This document shows positions 8,696 to 19,115 of a stretch of 23,168 bases of DNA, piece by piece. Location: the NCBI GenBank assembly GCA_026260175.1, contig JAKCWW010000821.1, forward strand, positions 57,235 to 80,402, written 5' to 3'. Position 1 is the stretch's first letter. Each line of letters starts with the position of its first letter. This stretch comes from Reticulitermes lucifugus (taxonomy: Eukaryota; Arthropoda; Insecta; Blattodea; Rhinotermitidae). Below the pieces are notes generated by a model that saw only the letters and a list, made by a program, of their open reading frames with translations, was not told where the DNA came from and ran no database searches. The translations under genes and the position numbers were made by a program.

Positions 8696-9390
8696 ATATC
8701 TAACACTCCCGACACCACAATCCTACAGATTTAGAATAAACAGCTTCTCTAAAGGAGGGGTGGGGGGCATTCTTTTCGGAATAATATGTCTTAACACACT
8801 GGATGGACTAAAGTAAGGAAATGTAGAAACAAACAAAGGAATGAAAAATATTACGAAATAAATAAATCACATAAGATGCAGGAAAGAATAAAGGTCACGA
8901 AAAAAGAAATTAGCTTCTAACTGTACTGTTTTTTTTACCTCGAAGAGTTGACACGGACAACAGCTATCGGTATTAGAGCAAATGGCGTCACTTTGCAACA
9001 CCGTGTAAATTCGCCTTCAGTAAGCAAGGGAAATGAACGCAAGGCCTACGAATGGCCTAAAGGAAGCTGACGGGTGGGGAAACAACTGATAAGATGTTTT
9101 TTTCAGTACAAACAACGTTACTTTAGAGCACTAAAAACCAGTCTCGAGATAATGGCGTGCAGCACATGAAATGCTGCCAGAAACAGTTATCAGACAGCCT
9201 GTAACGGCCTTTTTGCTATGCGAAATCCATGGATAACTTGCAAGAACACAGGCGAGAAACGGTAAACAACAATGACATGCTTAAAATTTGAGGGGCCCAA
9301 GGCATAATACATGGTTCAGGACCACAAAAGATAAAACAGTTGCGATGATCCATTACATTTATAACTTACAAAGGCCAAATCAATTATCGA
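8696..9390. other. Unassigned stretch
   Basis: AT-rich. No gene, no recognised repeat. A G-rich 'ggaggggtggggggc' at 8755-8769 is too short for a full four-run quadruplex motif. Confidence 0.4.
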
Positions 9391-9665
9391 AGTAAAAGTA
9401 AAGCTGTCCCAGAGCACATCATGAAGGCATATATAGAAGTGGAGGTATAACCCCGTTCATTCTTAACCTCGGCACCAGATGGAGAAGAGTGCTCCAATCA
9501 CGTCCCGGCCGCTTTATCCACACAGAAAGAGCCACCCGTACTAATTAATAAGAGGCCGGGTGGGGCCTAATCCGGCTTGGCAGTAATGAAGAGAAAAATC
9601 TGGGTATACCGGGTATCGAGCCCTGATTCCACGGTCGTCCAGCCAGTAACCTAGTCATTATATTG
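9391..9665 (-). repeat. tRNA-derived SINE, family A, copy 4 (long tail)
   Basis: On the minus strand the head shows 'taatgactaggttactggct', 'ggacgaccgtggaatcaggg' and a B-box-like 'gctcgatacccgg'. The body follows with 'gataaagcggccgggacgtg', then the diagnostic 'ccatctggtgccgaggttaa' 'gaatga' (about 9463-9488 on the plus strand as its complement). The tail 'atacctcca', 'gccttcatgatgtgctctgg' and 'gacagctttacttttact' ends at 9391. The tail matches 14770-14857 and supports a shared 3' end with repeated ttta/ttact units, a usual place for LINE recognition. Tail-end function is inference. Confidence 0.82.
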
Positions 9666-11816
9666 AATAAAGAATCCTAGCTCTCCACCTAATGTGTCTG
9701 CCACTCCAAAGGTTCGCTTGGTCGCTAAATTGCTGTTTCTGATGGCAAAAAATTAAAATAGTATAAATGTACGCTAGAAACTACTGGCGCGATGCTCATA
9801 CCACGGTTCATGAACATTTGAAAACTGGTCCCAAAATCAGGATGACAGCCCAAAATTCCTCTTTCCTTTACACGGGAATCGATTACATGACCGTACTCGA
9901 TGAAATGGCGTTCATGAAAAACGTGTCGAATAACACCTCTGATGACTTGCTCTTTTCCATATAATAAAGCCCAGTGGACGATGCCAAGCACGGGTACGGC
10001 ATATAAGCTACGTATAGATGTGATTATATTGCAGACCCCTCAAACGAACACAAAAGCCGAACGCATCCAGGCGAACAGTCTGGGGTGGGAGTCGTACAGG
10101 AGCTTGTGGAGGGGGTAAACAGCGCGGACCCCGGAAGATAATCAAGAACTGTCCTATAGATCCATAATGCTCGAATGAGAGTTTGTTCATTTCTGCCACC
10201 ATCGCCATAGCTTGCTGTTAAAATCGATCGCGACCAAGCCAGGCAGAGTCCGTCCGTCAAGTCTTCCTAACCATTACGTCGAAGAGGGAAGAGGGAGGGA
10301 AGGGGGGGGACACACAACGGGAATAAGAGAAACGCGGAATAAAAAGAGAGAGTGAGAGAGGTGCAGAACACGTCATGTTGGAAGCATCACGTTATGTACA
10401 AAGCCAGCAATTCGATACACGAAGGCTTCTTTCAAGCATTAACGCCAATGCACACATGTACTAGCAGCGTTAATATAATGAACCAAGACTATTTCCTGTG
10501 CAGTGAAATTGTAGACACATTTCGGCCCTTCGGACCGTCAAAACCAATTCACGGCGACCATACTCGGACACTTTTCATCAAAAAAAGACTCTTCACTGTT
10601 CAGATAAACGCCAAGAGGTACAGTATGAACAAAATAGTACGAACGCAAAGTAAACATTCAATCGAATTTGTTTCCCTTTTATACTACTCTGCTAAGAATC
10701 AGAATTTTCCTACACAGACAGGTCTCTCTGTTTAATCTACGTTCTGTCTTCTACCTGTTTTATTACATGGAAACTAAGTTCTCTGTACCAAAGAAATAGC
10801 AGAGAATGAATTTCCTGTCTGGTATAGAACTAACCAGCTGGCACTTGCAGTTACCATGGGCATTTATTTACATACTAGTTTCACTTATTCTGGTAACTCT
10901 GTAAAGCACAGTAGTTACGTATGTACCACGTGCTCTAGCACTGGAAAACTACGGATTTTTCCCATTAGACGTAAAAAATAGAGCATTTCCCCACACAGCA
11001 TACACAGTTCTTCGTAAGGTAATGGAGCCAAAAACATGTACAAAGGTTTCGAAGGAACATTATGCCTCCATGAACAGGACAGAAGAGGAAATCCGTTTCC
11101 TTCGAATCGTTGGCGTACTCTTCTACCAAAATACACGTCATATATCCGAATACCGAGAACGTACCATTCACCACCGTAAGAACGTGTATACTGTGTCTGA
11201 ACTGTTGTTTTATATGAAGAAGAACCTCATCATTTACATATTATTTAATGCATAAGGATTTCAGGCTGCGAAGGGTGGCCTGTACTTCATCTAGTTACGC
11301 AATTAGCCAATGACTAAGATATTGACACAGAATACGTGTAATTTGATACTGCAATCACGAAACATGTAGTTTTTGTTCCCAAGATGTGTTATTTCAGCTG
11401 CGTATGATACGCTTCCTTTGTGAAAGTTCACGTCTGGGGATTGACATGCCAGCGTCTTATCAGAATTTGTATGACAGATAACAGAAAGCAGAAAAATTCT
11501 ACGAATAGCTCGCGACGGCTACATGTTTAAGACCAACATCTGAACAGGCACGGTCATCCAGACGGTTTTGGTTCAGGCACTGCTGCGTTCAGCACGACCC
11601 AGTATACATCACTCGCCTTGATGTCCATTCACTGCATATACAAATATAATGCTGCAGAACCTATCGCACTACACATTATAATGCACACGCAGAAGAAAAT
11701 GTTCCTTGTGCTTGGTTAAATTTTCGCCATGTCGAAAAAAAAATTCTAGATCCGCACTTTATAAGCTTCATTGTATGCTGAATCTTCTGTCTGCGAAAAC
11801 TGATTAGTTTGCCGCG
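9666..11816. other. Long unassigned stretch
   Basis: About 2.1 kb with no recognised gene or repeat except the G-quadruplex motif listed separately. The longest open frame of the window (10352-10735, 127 codons, plus) has no signal peptide, domain or low-complexity pattern that I recognise. Its length is unremarkable for 23 kb in six frames. Bases 10020-10260 are moderately GC-rich. Unknown exons are possible but not supported. Confidence 0.35.
10286..10309 (+). other. G-quadruplex motif in a purine tract
   Basis: Four G runs of three or more are separated by loops of 4, 1 and 2 bases (GGG-AAGA-GGG-A-GGG-AA-G8), inside a 30-base all-purine tract at 10281-10310. A further purine-rich GA tract follows at 10341-10361. 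The pattern meets the usual G3+N1-7 rule. No gene or promoter nearby gives it a role. Confidence 0.7.
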
Positions 11817-11950
11817 AGATGAGGTTCTCACAAAGCTGTAGCTGAAGATTCAAGTCTTCTGGGATGTGACACTGTGTCGCTGAGCCTGTAGTTCCTGAGG
11901 TTTCGAAGGATCGTACCGCTTTCATCTTCAGGTTCAGGCAGTCCAAGAAT
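11817..11950 (+). mobile_element. Foldback DNA element E3 (one arm only)
   Basis: Carries the E1/E2 start block ('gatgaggttctcacaaagct'), then 'caagtcttctgggatgtgac' 'actgtgtcg'. Next are a decayed 'aggtttcgaaggatcgtacc' 'gctttcatcttcaggttcag' core and 'gcagtccaagaataatgac'. The last block also resembles 'agtagtccaagactactact' in E2 (7330-7349), so it is part of the element interior. No inverted partner was found to the right, so the element is truncated or its second arm is beyond recognition. Confidence 0.6.
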
Positions 11951-12106
11951 AATGACGAGTCTGTTCGATCTGAGCTTGTACGTTGAGTCTAGTAAGAAAC
12001 GGCAAGAACAAATCGTAATTTAGACAAAGAAGTTTTGGGTATAAAGAGGTAGAGTTGTCTCTGTCCACGCCATAAAGACACAGACGGAGTACATGTGTGG
12101 CTCCAA

Positions 12107-12146
12107 TCATTCTTAACCTCGGCGCTAGATGGAGGTGAGTGGTCAA
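12107..12146 (-). repeat. Family A SINE tail fragment
   Basis: The plus strand reads 'ttcttaacctcggcgctaga' 'tggaggtgagtggtc', the complement of the family A junction between body and tail (compare 9467-9490 and the complement of 14757-14780). Head and body are absent, as in a 5'-truncated insertion or a deleted copy. Confidence 0.75.
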
Positions 12147-12539
12147 AATCATATTCTATCTAAACCTGTTAACTCAGTAGTTTTGGACATGAAAACGGGC
12201 GAATGAATGGACACACCATCACGTTATGCCTTAACTGTACGCGTCTCATGCCAAAGAACAACGAAAGTGCAAACATATCCATTACGGGTAACCCCTCGAA
12301 GGCGAAGCGACTGGAGACATGCAGCTAACCGGTCACCAAATACAGCAGAGGTTAACATGCGTTGCAGTCTAACTCCACCCATCCCCTCCATTTTCATTGC
12401 GCTTAAGTAAGAACAGGAACAATCTTGTACAAAATCCGTCTTCTATATTAGTCCAGCAGGCAATAAATTCAAAACTTACCACCAAGATGTGTCACCATCT
12501 TGACAGATTTCAGGCAGGCTCGCATAGTCGCGAAAAGCG
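12147..12539. other. Unassigned stretch
   Basis: No recognised gene or repeat. Open frames of 67-73 codons (12207-12618) show no conserved motif. Confidence 0.4.
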
Positions 12540-12711
12540 CCTATCAGCTTCGTCATGTCCGTCCTCTGTCCGCATGTATCAGCGCGGCTCCCACAGGAAC
12601 GGTTTCCGTGAAATTTGATATTGGGGGCTTTTATAAAACTGTCCAGAAAATCCATATGTGGTTAAAATAGAGCAAAAATATCGGGCACGTTGCGTGAAGA
12701 CGTAAGTACGT
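12540..12711 (+). repeat. Dispersed repeat R3, copy 1
   Basis: Matches 16321-16497 in direct orientation over its whole length. Shared blocks: 'cagcttcgtcatgtccgtcc', 'tctgtccgca', 'gcggctccca', 'aatttgatattgggggcttt', 'gtccagaaaatcca', 'tggttaaaat' and 'gcaaaaatatcgggcac'. No tRNA-like head or coding frame. It may be the 3' part of a longer LINE or an uncatalogued SINE. Class not determined. Confidence 0.75.
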
Positions 12712-14568
12712 TTTGTTGTCGGCGAAATTAAATTGTCCTAAAGCGCTCTCTTCCAGTGAAATGGTATCAGTCCGTTAAGATAGCCGAGGAGATATAAACA
12801 TTACGCGAACGCGCCACAATGTTACGTTATACGTACAGTGCCTATCTTGTTAACATACTCTAACAATCTGCCACAAAGATTTGTTCCTTGTAAGATCAAA
12901 AATAAGTGTAAGCCCACCTGGAATTCCTTACGGTTACAATGTTAATATGGCCAGTTTCATACAAAAAAAATTACTTCAAATGTTAATTTCAGGGCCTCAC
13001 ATTAAATCGTCAGTGTTTCTGAAACCTTAAACACTCTGCCTACAGTCACGTTAGGATGATTAAACGTGACTTCTACACCACTTCTACACACTATGACTAA
13101 TCATTTAAAACTACATTAAGGAAAGACGGACACTAATATTATTGCTCTTGTGAATAGGGTGATAAATCTTCAGTTTTCATGAAAGGCGGGAATATCGCCC
13201 ATCAGCTTATGAAGGAGGACTCTTCTCTCCGTGGAGTGGGATACAAACGTCGGCAGGCCGCAACATGTTTACGAGTATACTTTCACATAAACCTGGTTTT
13301 CCTTACACAACATGGAAAGCACGTTAAAATATGCAAATGAGCTACCAATCCTTAGTGTCCGCATTCAAATTTTGATACCCTTATTGTACTGTGCCCTCAG
13401 AGACCCACTATCATTTTTATAAAGATTCTCTGACCTGCTATGGAAATTCCATTATAAATACTGGCACAATATCTAAATTATCCATAACAAAGACACCTGG
13501 GTGGTTAAAGTGATATGCAGGCCCTATGCACCTGAGAGGTCGGTGCTTAATCACCACGAACGAAATGTCATCACTCCATTTTGCGCCTCTTCTTCGGACA
13601 TTCTCGCCATGCATACACCATAATCCTTACAACTGATCAAGCACGCTCACTTACCGCTCAGTGGACACGACAAAGCTCCTCACAGTCATGAATAAATGAT
13701 TTTCGGGTTGTTCAACGGCGCTGTATTAACAGTAGGAGTCACATACCTTCGACTGAGAAAGGAAGACGATTACAGAAGCACCGGTACGTGAGGATTTTGG
13801 TGGCGGTCGTGACAATCAAGACTAATCTTGCTGAGACTCATGATAACCACGCAAAACCTGTCAAGGTAGCTGATAACACCGTGGAAATGAATCATTAATT
13901 TGTAACAATGGTTTCACGTAGATTTTATCAATTATATTTATTAGGACTTTTTCCACCTTTCGGAAACTACCTGTTTCCAAAACGTTGTTGGGTGTTGTGT
14001 GTTGTGACAATGGGAGATGTCAATGGGTACCAGCCGGAACCAACTGTAGAATGTCAATACTAAATTAAGTAGCTCGCTCGCAATCTCGAATAAGACAAGT
14101 CTCAGGCAGAGCAGACCTCGGCTTCCAGCCATTTAACTGTTAGCTGAAGAGGTACGCAGTAATGAAGTTCTGCTTGAAATGCGATTCATTTGTTTGATAA
14201 ACAGACACAAAACTGTGTGTGTCCCCACACTTTCATGGGTAACCTGAACATATTTTTCGAAAACTACCTATAAGAATGATTTAGCAAGTGAGGAAATGAT
14301 AAATGTAGTAAAGATCCTATTTCATTCCACTAATCTCTCCTTACTTCGACCCTTCTTATCACTATCTCTAACATTAGTATAATTTTCTGCTGATATCAAA
14401 CGAAGCATTCCAGAACTCAAAGCTTCACTGCCGTCCACACGTCACGGCTGGAATATTTCGCAGTTATATCCTACTGATCTAATACATCGCCTACAAAACG
14501 CCCCTCCTGCCACCCCGTATTTCTCATTTGTACTAAACATGCCACATAATCAACTCCTTATGCAACTT
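12712..14568. other. Long unassigned stretch
   Basis: About 1.85 kb with no recognised gene, RNA or repeat. A 63-codon frame on the minus strand (13941-14132) has no motif. Old diverged repeats could be present below visual detection. Confidence 0.35.
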
Positions 14569-14857
14569 GTGGGATGGGGCAGCGTAGTCGGTATAACGAC
14601 TAGCTACGGGCTGGACGGTGCGGGGATCTAAGCCCGTGAAGGAGCGAGATTTTCCGCACCCGTCCAGACCGGCCCTGGGGCCCAACCAACCTCCTATACA
14701 ATGGGTACCGGATTTCTTTCCTGAGGATAAAACGGCCGTGGCGTGGCGTTGAACACCCAACCCCATCTGGTGCCGAGTTTAAAGAAAGAGTAGAGATATA
14801 CCTCTACTCCCCTTCTGGGTCTTCATGGCCTGTTGTAGGGTGAACTTTTTAACCTTA
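14569..14857 (+). repeat. tRNA-derived SINE, family A, copy 5 (most complete)
   Basis: The order from 14569 is: head 'gtgggatggggcagcgtagt' 'cggtataacg', 'actagctacgggctggacgg', and a B-box-like 'gggatctaagccc'. Then come a central 'ttttccgcacccgtccagac' 'cggccctggggccca', 'aaaacggccgtggcgtggcg', junction 'ccatctggtgccgagtttaa', tail 'atacctctactccccttctg' and 'gtcttcatggcctgttgtag', and end 'gtgaactttttaacctt'. All parts recur in copies 1-4. The A and B boxes carry several mismatches to the polymerase III consensus, so this copy is probably silent. Good template for a consensus. Confidence 0.85.
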
Positions 14858-15500
14858 CGCAACTTCGCCCGTTCCTCTTTAAGATTGCCCGCCGTTGGTC
14901 CTTATTATTCTACTTTCCTTTCTTAACATTTTAAGGCCCAGTGGTTACTACACATACCATCAAGTTTAGCATTAAAAATTCTACTTTCTACCCGCACAGT
15001 GGGTTTAAAGGTTTTGTATGGACCGCCAGAACAAACAGCGATTATTCCGCTATTCTGATCGGGTTTTGCAGTCGAGATGGAGTGTGGTTACTGCTCGGTA
15101 GGAACTAATCTTTAAATATAATTCAGATGCATTTTCGTCTTAAAGTATTAAAGATAAGAGTACGCTTAGAAAAGCACCATGTTGCATAACCTGACATTTC
15201 CACTTTTAACCCTCTGACCGATTTGCACAAAACATTATCTGCACGTTATGCTAATGGAGTCCACCGGAGCGGTGTACTTCTTAAATTTCTACTATCAGTA
15301 CTAACAACATGGCGGACGAACGACCTTGTGAGATGGACTAGTGTTACTTACTTTTAGAGTCCTGCAATAATAACTGGTAATCGATCCTCGAAGAGAAGAA
15401 CATGTAACTTGTATCTGATGTTGTACATCTTCCGTGCAACAGTTTAATGCATACAAAGTTACCACCAGCTAGTCGCACAAGGTTTTATATTTATTATATA
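14858..15500. other. Unassigned stretch
   Basis: No recognised gene or repeat. No open frame of note. Confidence 0.4.
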
Positions 15501-15550
15501 AAGCTCCTACATGTTTCGATCATATATCCTGGCCATTTTCAGGGAGCTAT
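15501..15550 (-). repeat. Short repeat R4, copy 1
   Basis: Reverse-complemented it reads 'agctccctgaaaatggccag' 'gatatatgatcgaaacatgt' 'aggagcttt'. It matches 21371-21418 ('actccctgaggataacgcct', 'cgaaacatgtaggagttttt'). The element has a small inner palindrome (ggcca / tggcc type) in related repeats. It lies about 60 bases from the TA microsatellite. From memory, 'ctgaagatg...cgaaac.tgtag' strings are frequent in animal genomes near simple repeats. Confidence 0.6.
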
Positions 15551-15606
15551 AAGTTTTGCTGAAGTGTACTGCGTATATGGCAACTTGTCACAGATAACTG
15601 GCAGAT

Positions 15607-15639
<33 letters not shown>

Positions 15640-15641
15640 AT
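15607..15641. repeat. (TA)n microsatellite
   Basis: About 14 uninterrupted TA units followed by an imperfect ataataata end. Confidence 0.95.
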
Positions 15642-15959
15642 ACAACGTAATAAGAATACAATGATAATTGTTACTATATAAGTCGTCAATATGTAAATAG
15701 GTAGTTATAATGTTAAAACTGTATTTTATTTTAAAACGCTATAGATATTAAAAGCATTAAAAGTAATGCTCCGTATCCAAACATCTGTGGTGCGGGCATG
15801 TTTTCTTCATTTAAACTGGATCGGATAATCCATTGTTTAGGTACTCCCAGTGTGCACCGTGAATGTATACGCTGTACGTCGCCGTTGTTGGTGTCGTTGA
15901 CGACGACAACAAAAAACAAACATCTGAGGGGCTAAAAGTATGACATGGTAGCAAAGAGA
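15642..15959. other. Unassigned AT-rich stretch
   Basis: No gene recognised. Part of it may be the body of the tRNA-headed element whose head is at 15975-16040, since that element points leftward. Confidence 0.4.
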
Positions 15960-16045
15960 AAATCCCTTCGTCTGCTGGACATCGAAACCCAGATGTTCAA
16001 CGCGCAGCCGCTTCGCCGAGTGAGCTATTCCAACTAATAACGCCA
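15960..16045 (-). repeat. tRNA-derived SINE head, family C
   Basis: On the minus strand 'ggaatagctcactcggcgaa' (A-box region, about 16010-16030) is followed about 30 bases later by 'ctgggtttcgatgtccag' (B-box region, 15975-15992). The spacing and the T-arm stem ctgg(g)/cca(g) are tRNA-like, but the rest of a cloverleaf is not formed. The B box differs from that of family A and B copies. The body to the left (to about 15840) has no second copy in the window, so the full extent is unknown. Confidence 0.6.
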
Positions 16046-16320
16046 AACAACAAATTTTCACTCGCCTTTTCGGCAAAATAAAATAAGATGTTGTGACTAA
16101 ATACAATACGCTGATCATACAATTGTCCTCAAAGTCATAAAATGGACAATATTTTATGTATTTTTACTTGTATGAGATACAGGAATGTGCATACCATCAT
16201 TGCGCAAATCTGAAATAATGATGTTCCTTAAATAAGAATAATTCGCCAACAAAACATCATATTCTCACATTTTCACGTGATTACAGTCTCCGCTCTCCGT
16301 TTCTCCGAAATTTCAAAAGA
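16046..16320. other. Short unassigned AT-rich stretch
   Basis: No gene or repeat seen. Confidence 0.4.
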
Positions 16321-16497
16321 CGACTATTAGCTTCGGCATGTCTGTCCCTCAGTCTGTCCGCAAGGAATAACTCGGCTCCCGCTACACCGATTCTCATACA
16401 ATTTTATATTCGGGAATTTTACTGAAATATGTCCGAAAATTCAAGTTTGGTTAAAATCGGACAAAAATAACGGGCACTCTACATGAAGGCCTCCGTA
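16321..16497 (+). repeat. Dispersed repeat R3, copy 2
   Basis: Direct-orientation partner of 12540-12711. This copy looks closer to a consensus: 'tagcttcggcatgtctgtcc', 'tcagtctgtccgca', 'aataactcggctcccgctac', 'accgatt', 'aatttt-atattcgggaattt', 'gtccgaaaattcaa', 'tggttaaaatcggacaaaaa' and 'taacgggcac'. The repeated ctgtccgt strings at the left are a small internal reiteration. Confidence 0.75.
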
Positions 16498-17189
16498 CAG
16501 TTACGACTACTTAGGTTCTAGCCTTACATGGTTACCGTCGAGAATAACAGATAACAGGAGTAATCGATAATAATCAACAGTAAAAGTTACAATCCTGCCT
16601 TATTTCTTCATTCGATTTACATAACGCATAATTCGGGAAAATAAAGAACGTACAATCATAATATTTCGTATTTACTGATCATGTCTACGAATATGAAATT
16701 TGGTATGTAGATACGTTATAAATAGGCCTATGCCTACAAACTGTGAATTAAATATTGTTTTCAATTACAAAATACTTCGCTGGGGTAAAGGTTTGAGACT
16801 GTGTATAACTGATAAATCTAACAAACTCAACAGACACATATAAATTGTAAGTTCTGACAAGAAATCTAATAGCAGGTACTAATGATGGTAATTGCATTCT
16901 ATAACATGCGCACAGTTGTAAACAATACCAACAAATGTGTCCACAGTGTATTAAATGACATGGCCATCTGAGAATGGTCTAAAATGCTAAAATCCGAACG
17001 CTATACAAACATTTTTCAACTTGTGTAAATGTAAGCATTTGAATGAAAAATAATCATTACAGTTTTCATCATAACTGTGATGTCGGGTACATCTTTAAAG
17101 TCCAGATCTGGAATCGGCATACCACAATTAACATGACAATGCGCGCAACTTCAAACGGGTCTGTCATGGTCGTCACAAATTCACCGTCT
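16498..17189. other. Unassigned AT-rich stretch
   Basis: No recognised gene or repeat. The frame beginning at 17043 (89 codons) runs into foldback element E4 and is explained by it in part. Confidence 0.4.
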
Positions 17190-17395
17190 CAAGCTAGCAA
17201 ACATTCTGCGTTCCGAAGGCAGCGCTTGACGTCGTCTTCAGGTGGAACAGGGAACGGGAAGAACCTACGGAAAGAACCAGTCTCAATTCGCCTTCAAAAT
17301 GGGCCCACCTGACTAGGTTATCCCGTGTCCCCGTTCCACCTGAAGACGGAAGCAAAAGCAGCATAAGCATCCTCCGAAACATTGTGGGGCTCTTA
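17190..17395. mobile_element. Foldback DNA element E4 with near-perfect inner hairpin
   Basis: The inner arms at 17232-17258 and 17321-17348 are near-perfect reverse complements ('cgtcttcaggtggaacaggg' against 'cgtcttcaggtggaacgggg', then acggga), separated by about 60 bases. The outer arms are more diverged but keep the family core: 'gcgttccgaaggcagcgctt' at left, and 'acaatgtttcggaggatgct' 'tatgctgctt' when the right side is complemented. This core is the same as in E1, E2 and E6. The inner loop (17259-17320) is not shared with the others. Two overlapping open frames across it are by-products. Confidence 0.7.
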
Positions 17396-17593
17396 GCCGG
17401 AAATGACGGCGATGCCCAACATTGCAGGCACGACTATAAGTTACCTTTCTTTTAGGTTACCATAACCGTGTTGACGTGTGTACACAGTAATCATATCAGT
17501 GACGAAATTGGCACGCTTACTGATTACCACCCCGCGCGCATCTTCCCATATACAATCTACGTTACGGTGCCGGCTTTCTTTTCTTCTCGGAAT
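17396..17593. other. Short unassigned stretch between two foldback elements
   Basis: No motif recognised. Confidence 0.4.
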
Positions 17594-17683
17594 CTTGACC
17601 CTTGAAGATGGGACCGATACGTTGTCCCGAAACGTCGGTAAACAATTACCACACGACGCCGCGTAATACCCCAGAAGAGCGCA
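17594..17683 (-). mobile_element. Foldback DNA element E5 (solo arm)
   Basis: On the minus strand it reads 'gcgctcttctggggtattac' 'gcggcgtcgtgtggtaattg' 'tttaccgacgtttcgggaca' and later 'cccatcttcaagggtcaaga'. This is the full arm order of E1, E2 and E6 ('cttctgg', 'gacgccgtgt', 'accgacgtttcgg', 'catcttcagg'). No second arm was found on either side, so it is a solo arm or a fragment. The core 'accgacgtttcggga' is one of the best preserved in the window. Confidence 0.6.
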
Positions 17684-18772
17684 GATCTTATCAACATCGC
17701 AGCGGAAGCCTAAAATCAAAATTGGTACAAGTTCACTAGTCATTGCTCAATGATGGAACGTTCCTGGCTTCGAAACTTCACTCTTTAAAGTGTCATGTTC
17801 ATCGTAATAACACAATATTTTGAAAGCCAGTTCCTACAGCACAAAAAACACACTGCCTCTATATTACGAATACAAACGCTGTTTAGGAAAACAACGTTCC
17901 TTTTGAAAATAATTCGAAACTAAAAACGTTGCGGACAAAATGCAGACATTTTTAAATGCTGAATCAAACGGCGCATTTTACAGTAACCAGTATCCTTTAA
18001 GGGGTTAATCTGGAATACGAAACTGCTGATCTTTGATGACCTTGTAGAAGACCTCAATTGTTGGAAGTTTGGTCCATAATATGCAAAGTCTGCAACACCA
18101 AGCATATCTTATGCTGTATTAAAGTGCAACACGCTATTATACAACATGCACGTCATTTTTACTTACATTCTTCTATACACGTTCGAGACTTTATTGAGAT
18201 AAAATGAAGATATTTCTACAGCGTACAACATACAAATTACGCATCCTTTCTCCTTGGTAACAGTATTTCAATGAAGCCCACAGTGTTACAGCTCGTCTCA
18301 GTGACACAGTACACATGGCAATGCAGCCCACAACTGCGGCCAATTACGCTCAAAGACATACAAATTATAACCAGTATTTACTACATCTTGACCGTACCGT
18401 ATTGTCTGCTGTAAGTAAGAACAGTCGCCAGGGCTACTTTCACGTCCAGGTACATCATGAGTCATATATGGCCTTATAACAGAAGGCTTAAAAACTCTGA
18501 ACGCTCGCTACTTGATACTCTCACATATTGCAATAAAGAAACTGAAAAAAGTACACAGTCGCACGTTTGAAAACACGTCACTTCACTTTATTTACCTACC
18601 AGACCACACAGCGTTAGGACCTAGAAGACCACAATATGGATCTTCACCGCCGAGAAAGTCTAAAATATTAAACTTTAAATTATTCTATCAAGAGTCGGGC
18701 AGCCACTGACTTCTTGATCACATGCAGTTACAGCCTCTTAACTTCCGACGGCTAACAACTCTTATATAACAT
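17684..18772. other. Unassigned stretch
   Basis: About 1.1 kb of AT-rich sequence. No gene, RNA or repeat recognised. Open frames are below 66 codons. Confidence 0.4.
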
Positions 18773-19115
18773 GCCACTATTTATACTTTCCGTGTTAACA
18801 CCCGACTACTACATGATACCCAGCCTATTTACAATTTCTGTGTTAACATCCGACTACTATTTGATACCCAGCCACTATTTACACTTTCTTTGTTAAAACC
18901 CGCTTGCTCTATTTCACACACCCGGCCAGTATTTCCAATTTCCGTGTTAATAACACACTGCTATCCGAGACATGGCCACAACTTATAAATCCGGTGTTAA
19001 TGCCAGGCTACTGTTTCAGACCAAGCCACCGGTATGTACAATTTTTGCTACCATTTCAGTACGAGTCACTATTTACAATCTCTGTACTTATATTCGGCCA
19101 CTACTTCCGACTGCT
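18773..19115. repeat. Degenerate minisatellite, period about 50 bp
   Basis: Unit starts (gccactattt-like) are at 18773, 18823, 18871, 18925, 18975, 19025 and 19065, with a last partial unit at about 19097. Spacings are 50, 48, 54, 50, 50, 40 and 32 bases. A typical unit reads 'gccactatttacactttctt' then 'tgttaaaaccc' and 'gactactatttgatacccag'. Units 1-3 are close to each other and later units are more diverged. Open frames of 90 and 63 codons at 18904-19176 are created by the repeat and are not taken as genes. Confidence 0.8.

Noticed and set aside
10352..10735. Longest open frame (127 codons, plus strand)
   Set aside because: No recognisable domain, signal peptide or composition bias; the length is compatible with chance in 23 kb of six-frame sequence; no splice-site or conservation evidence available.
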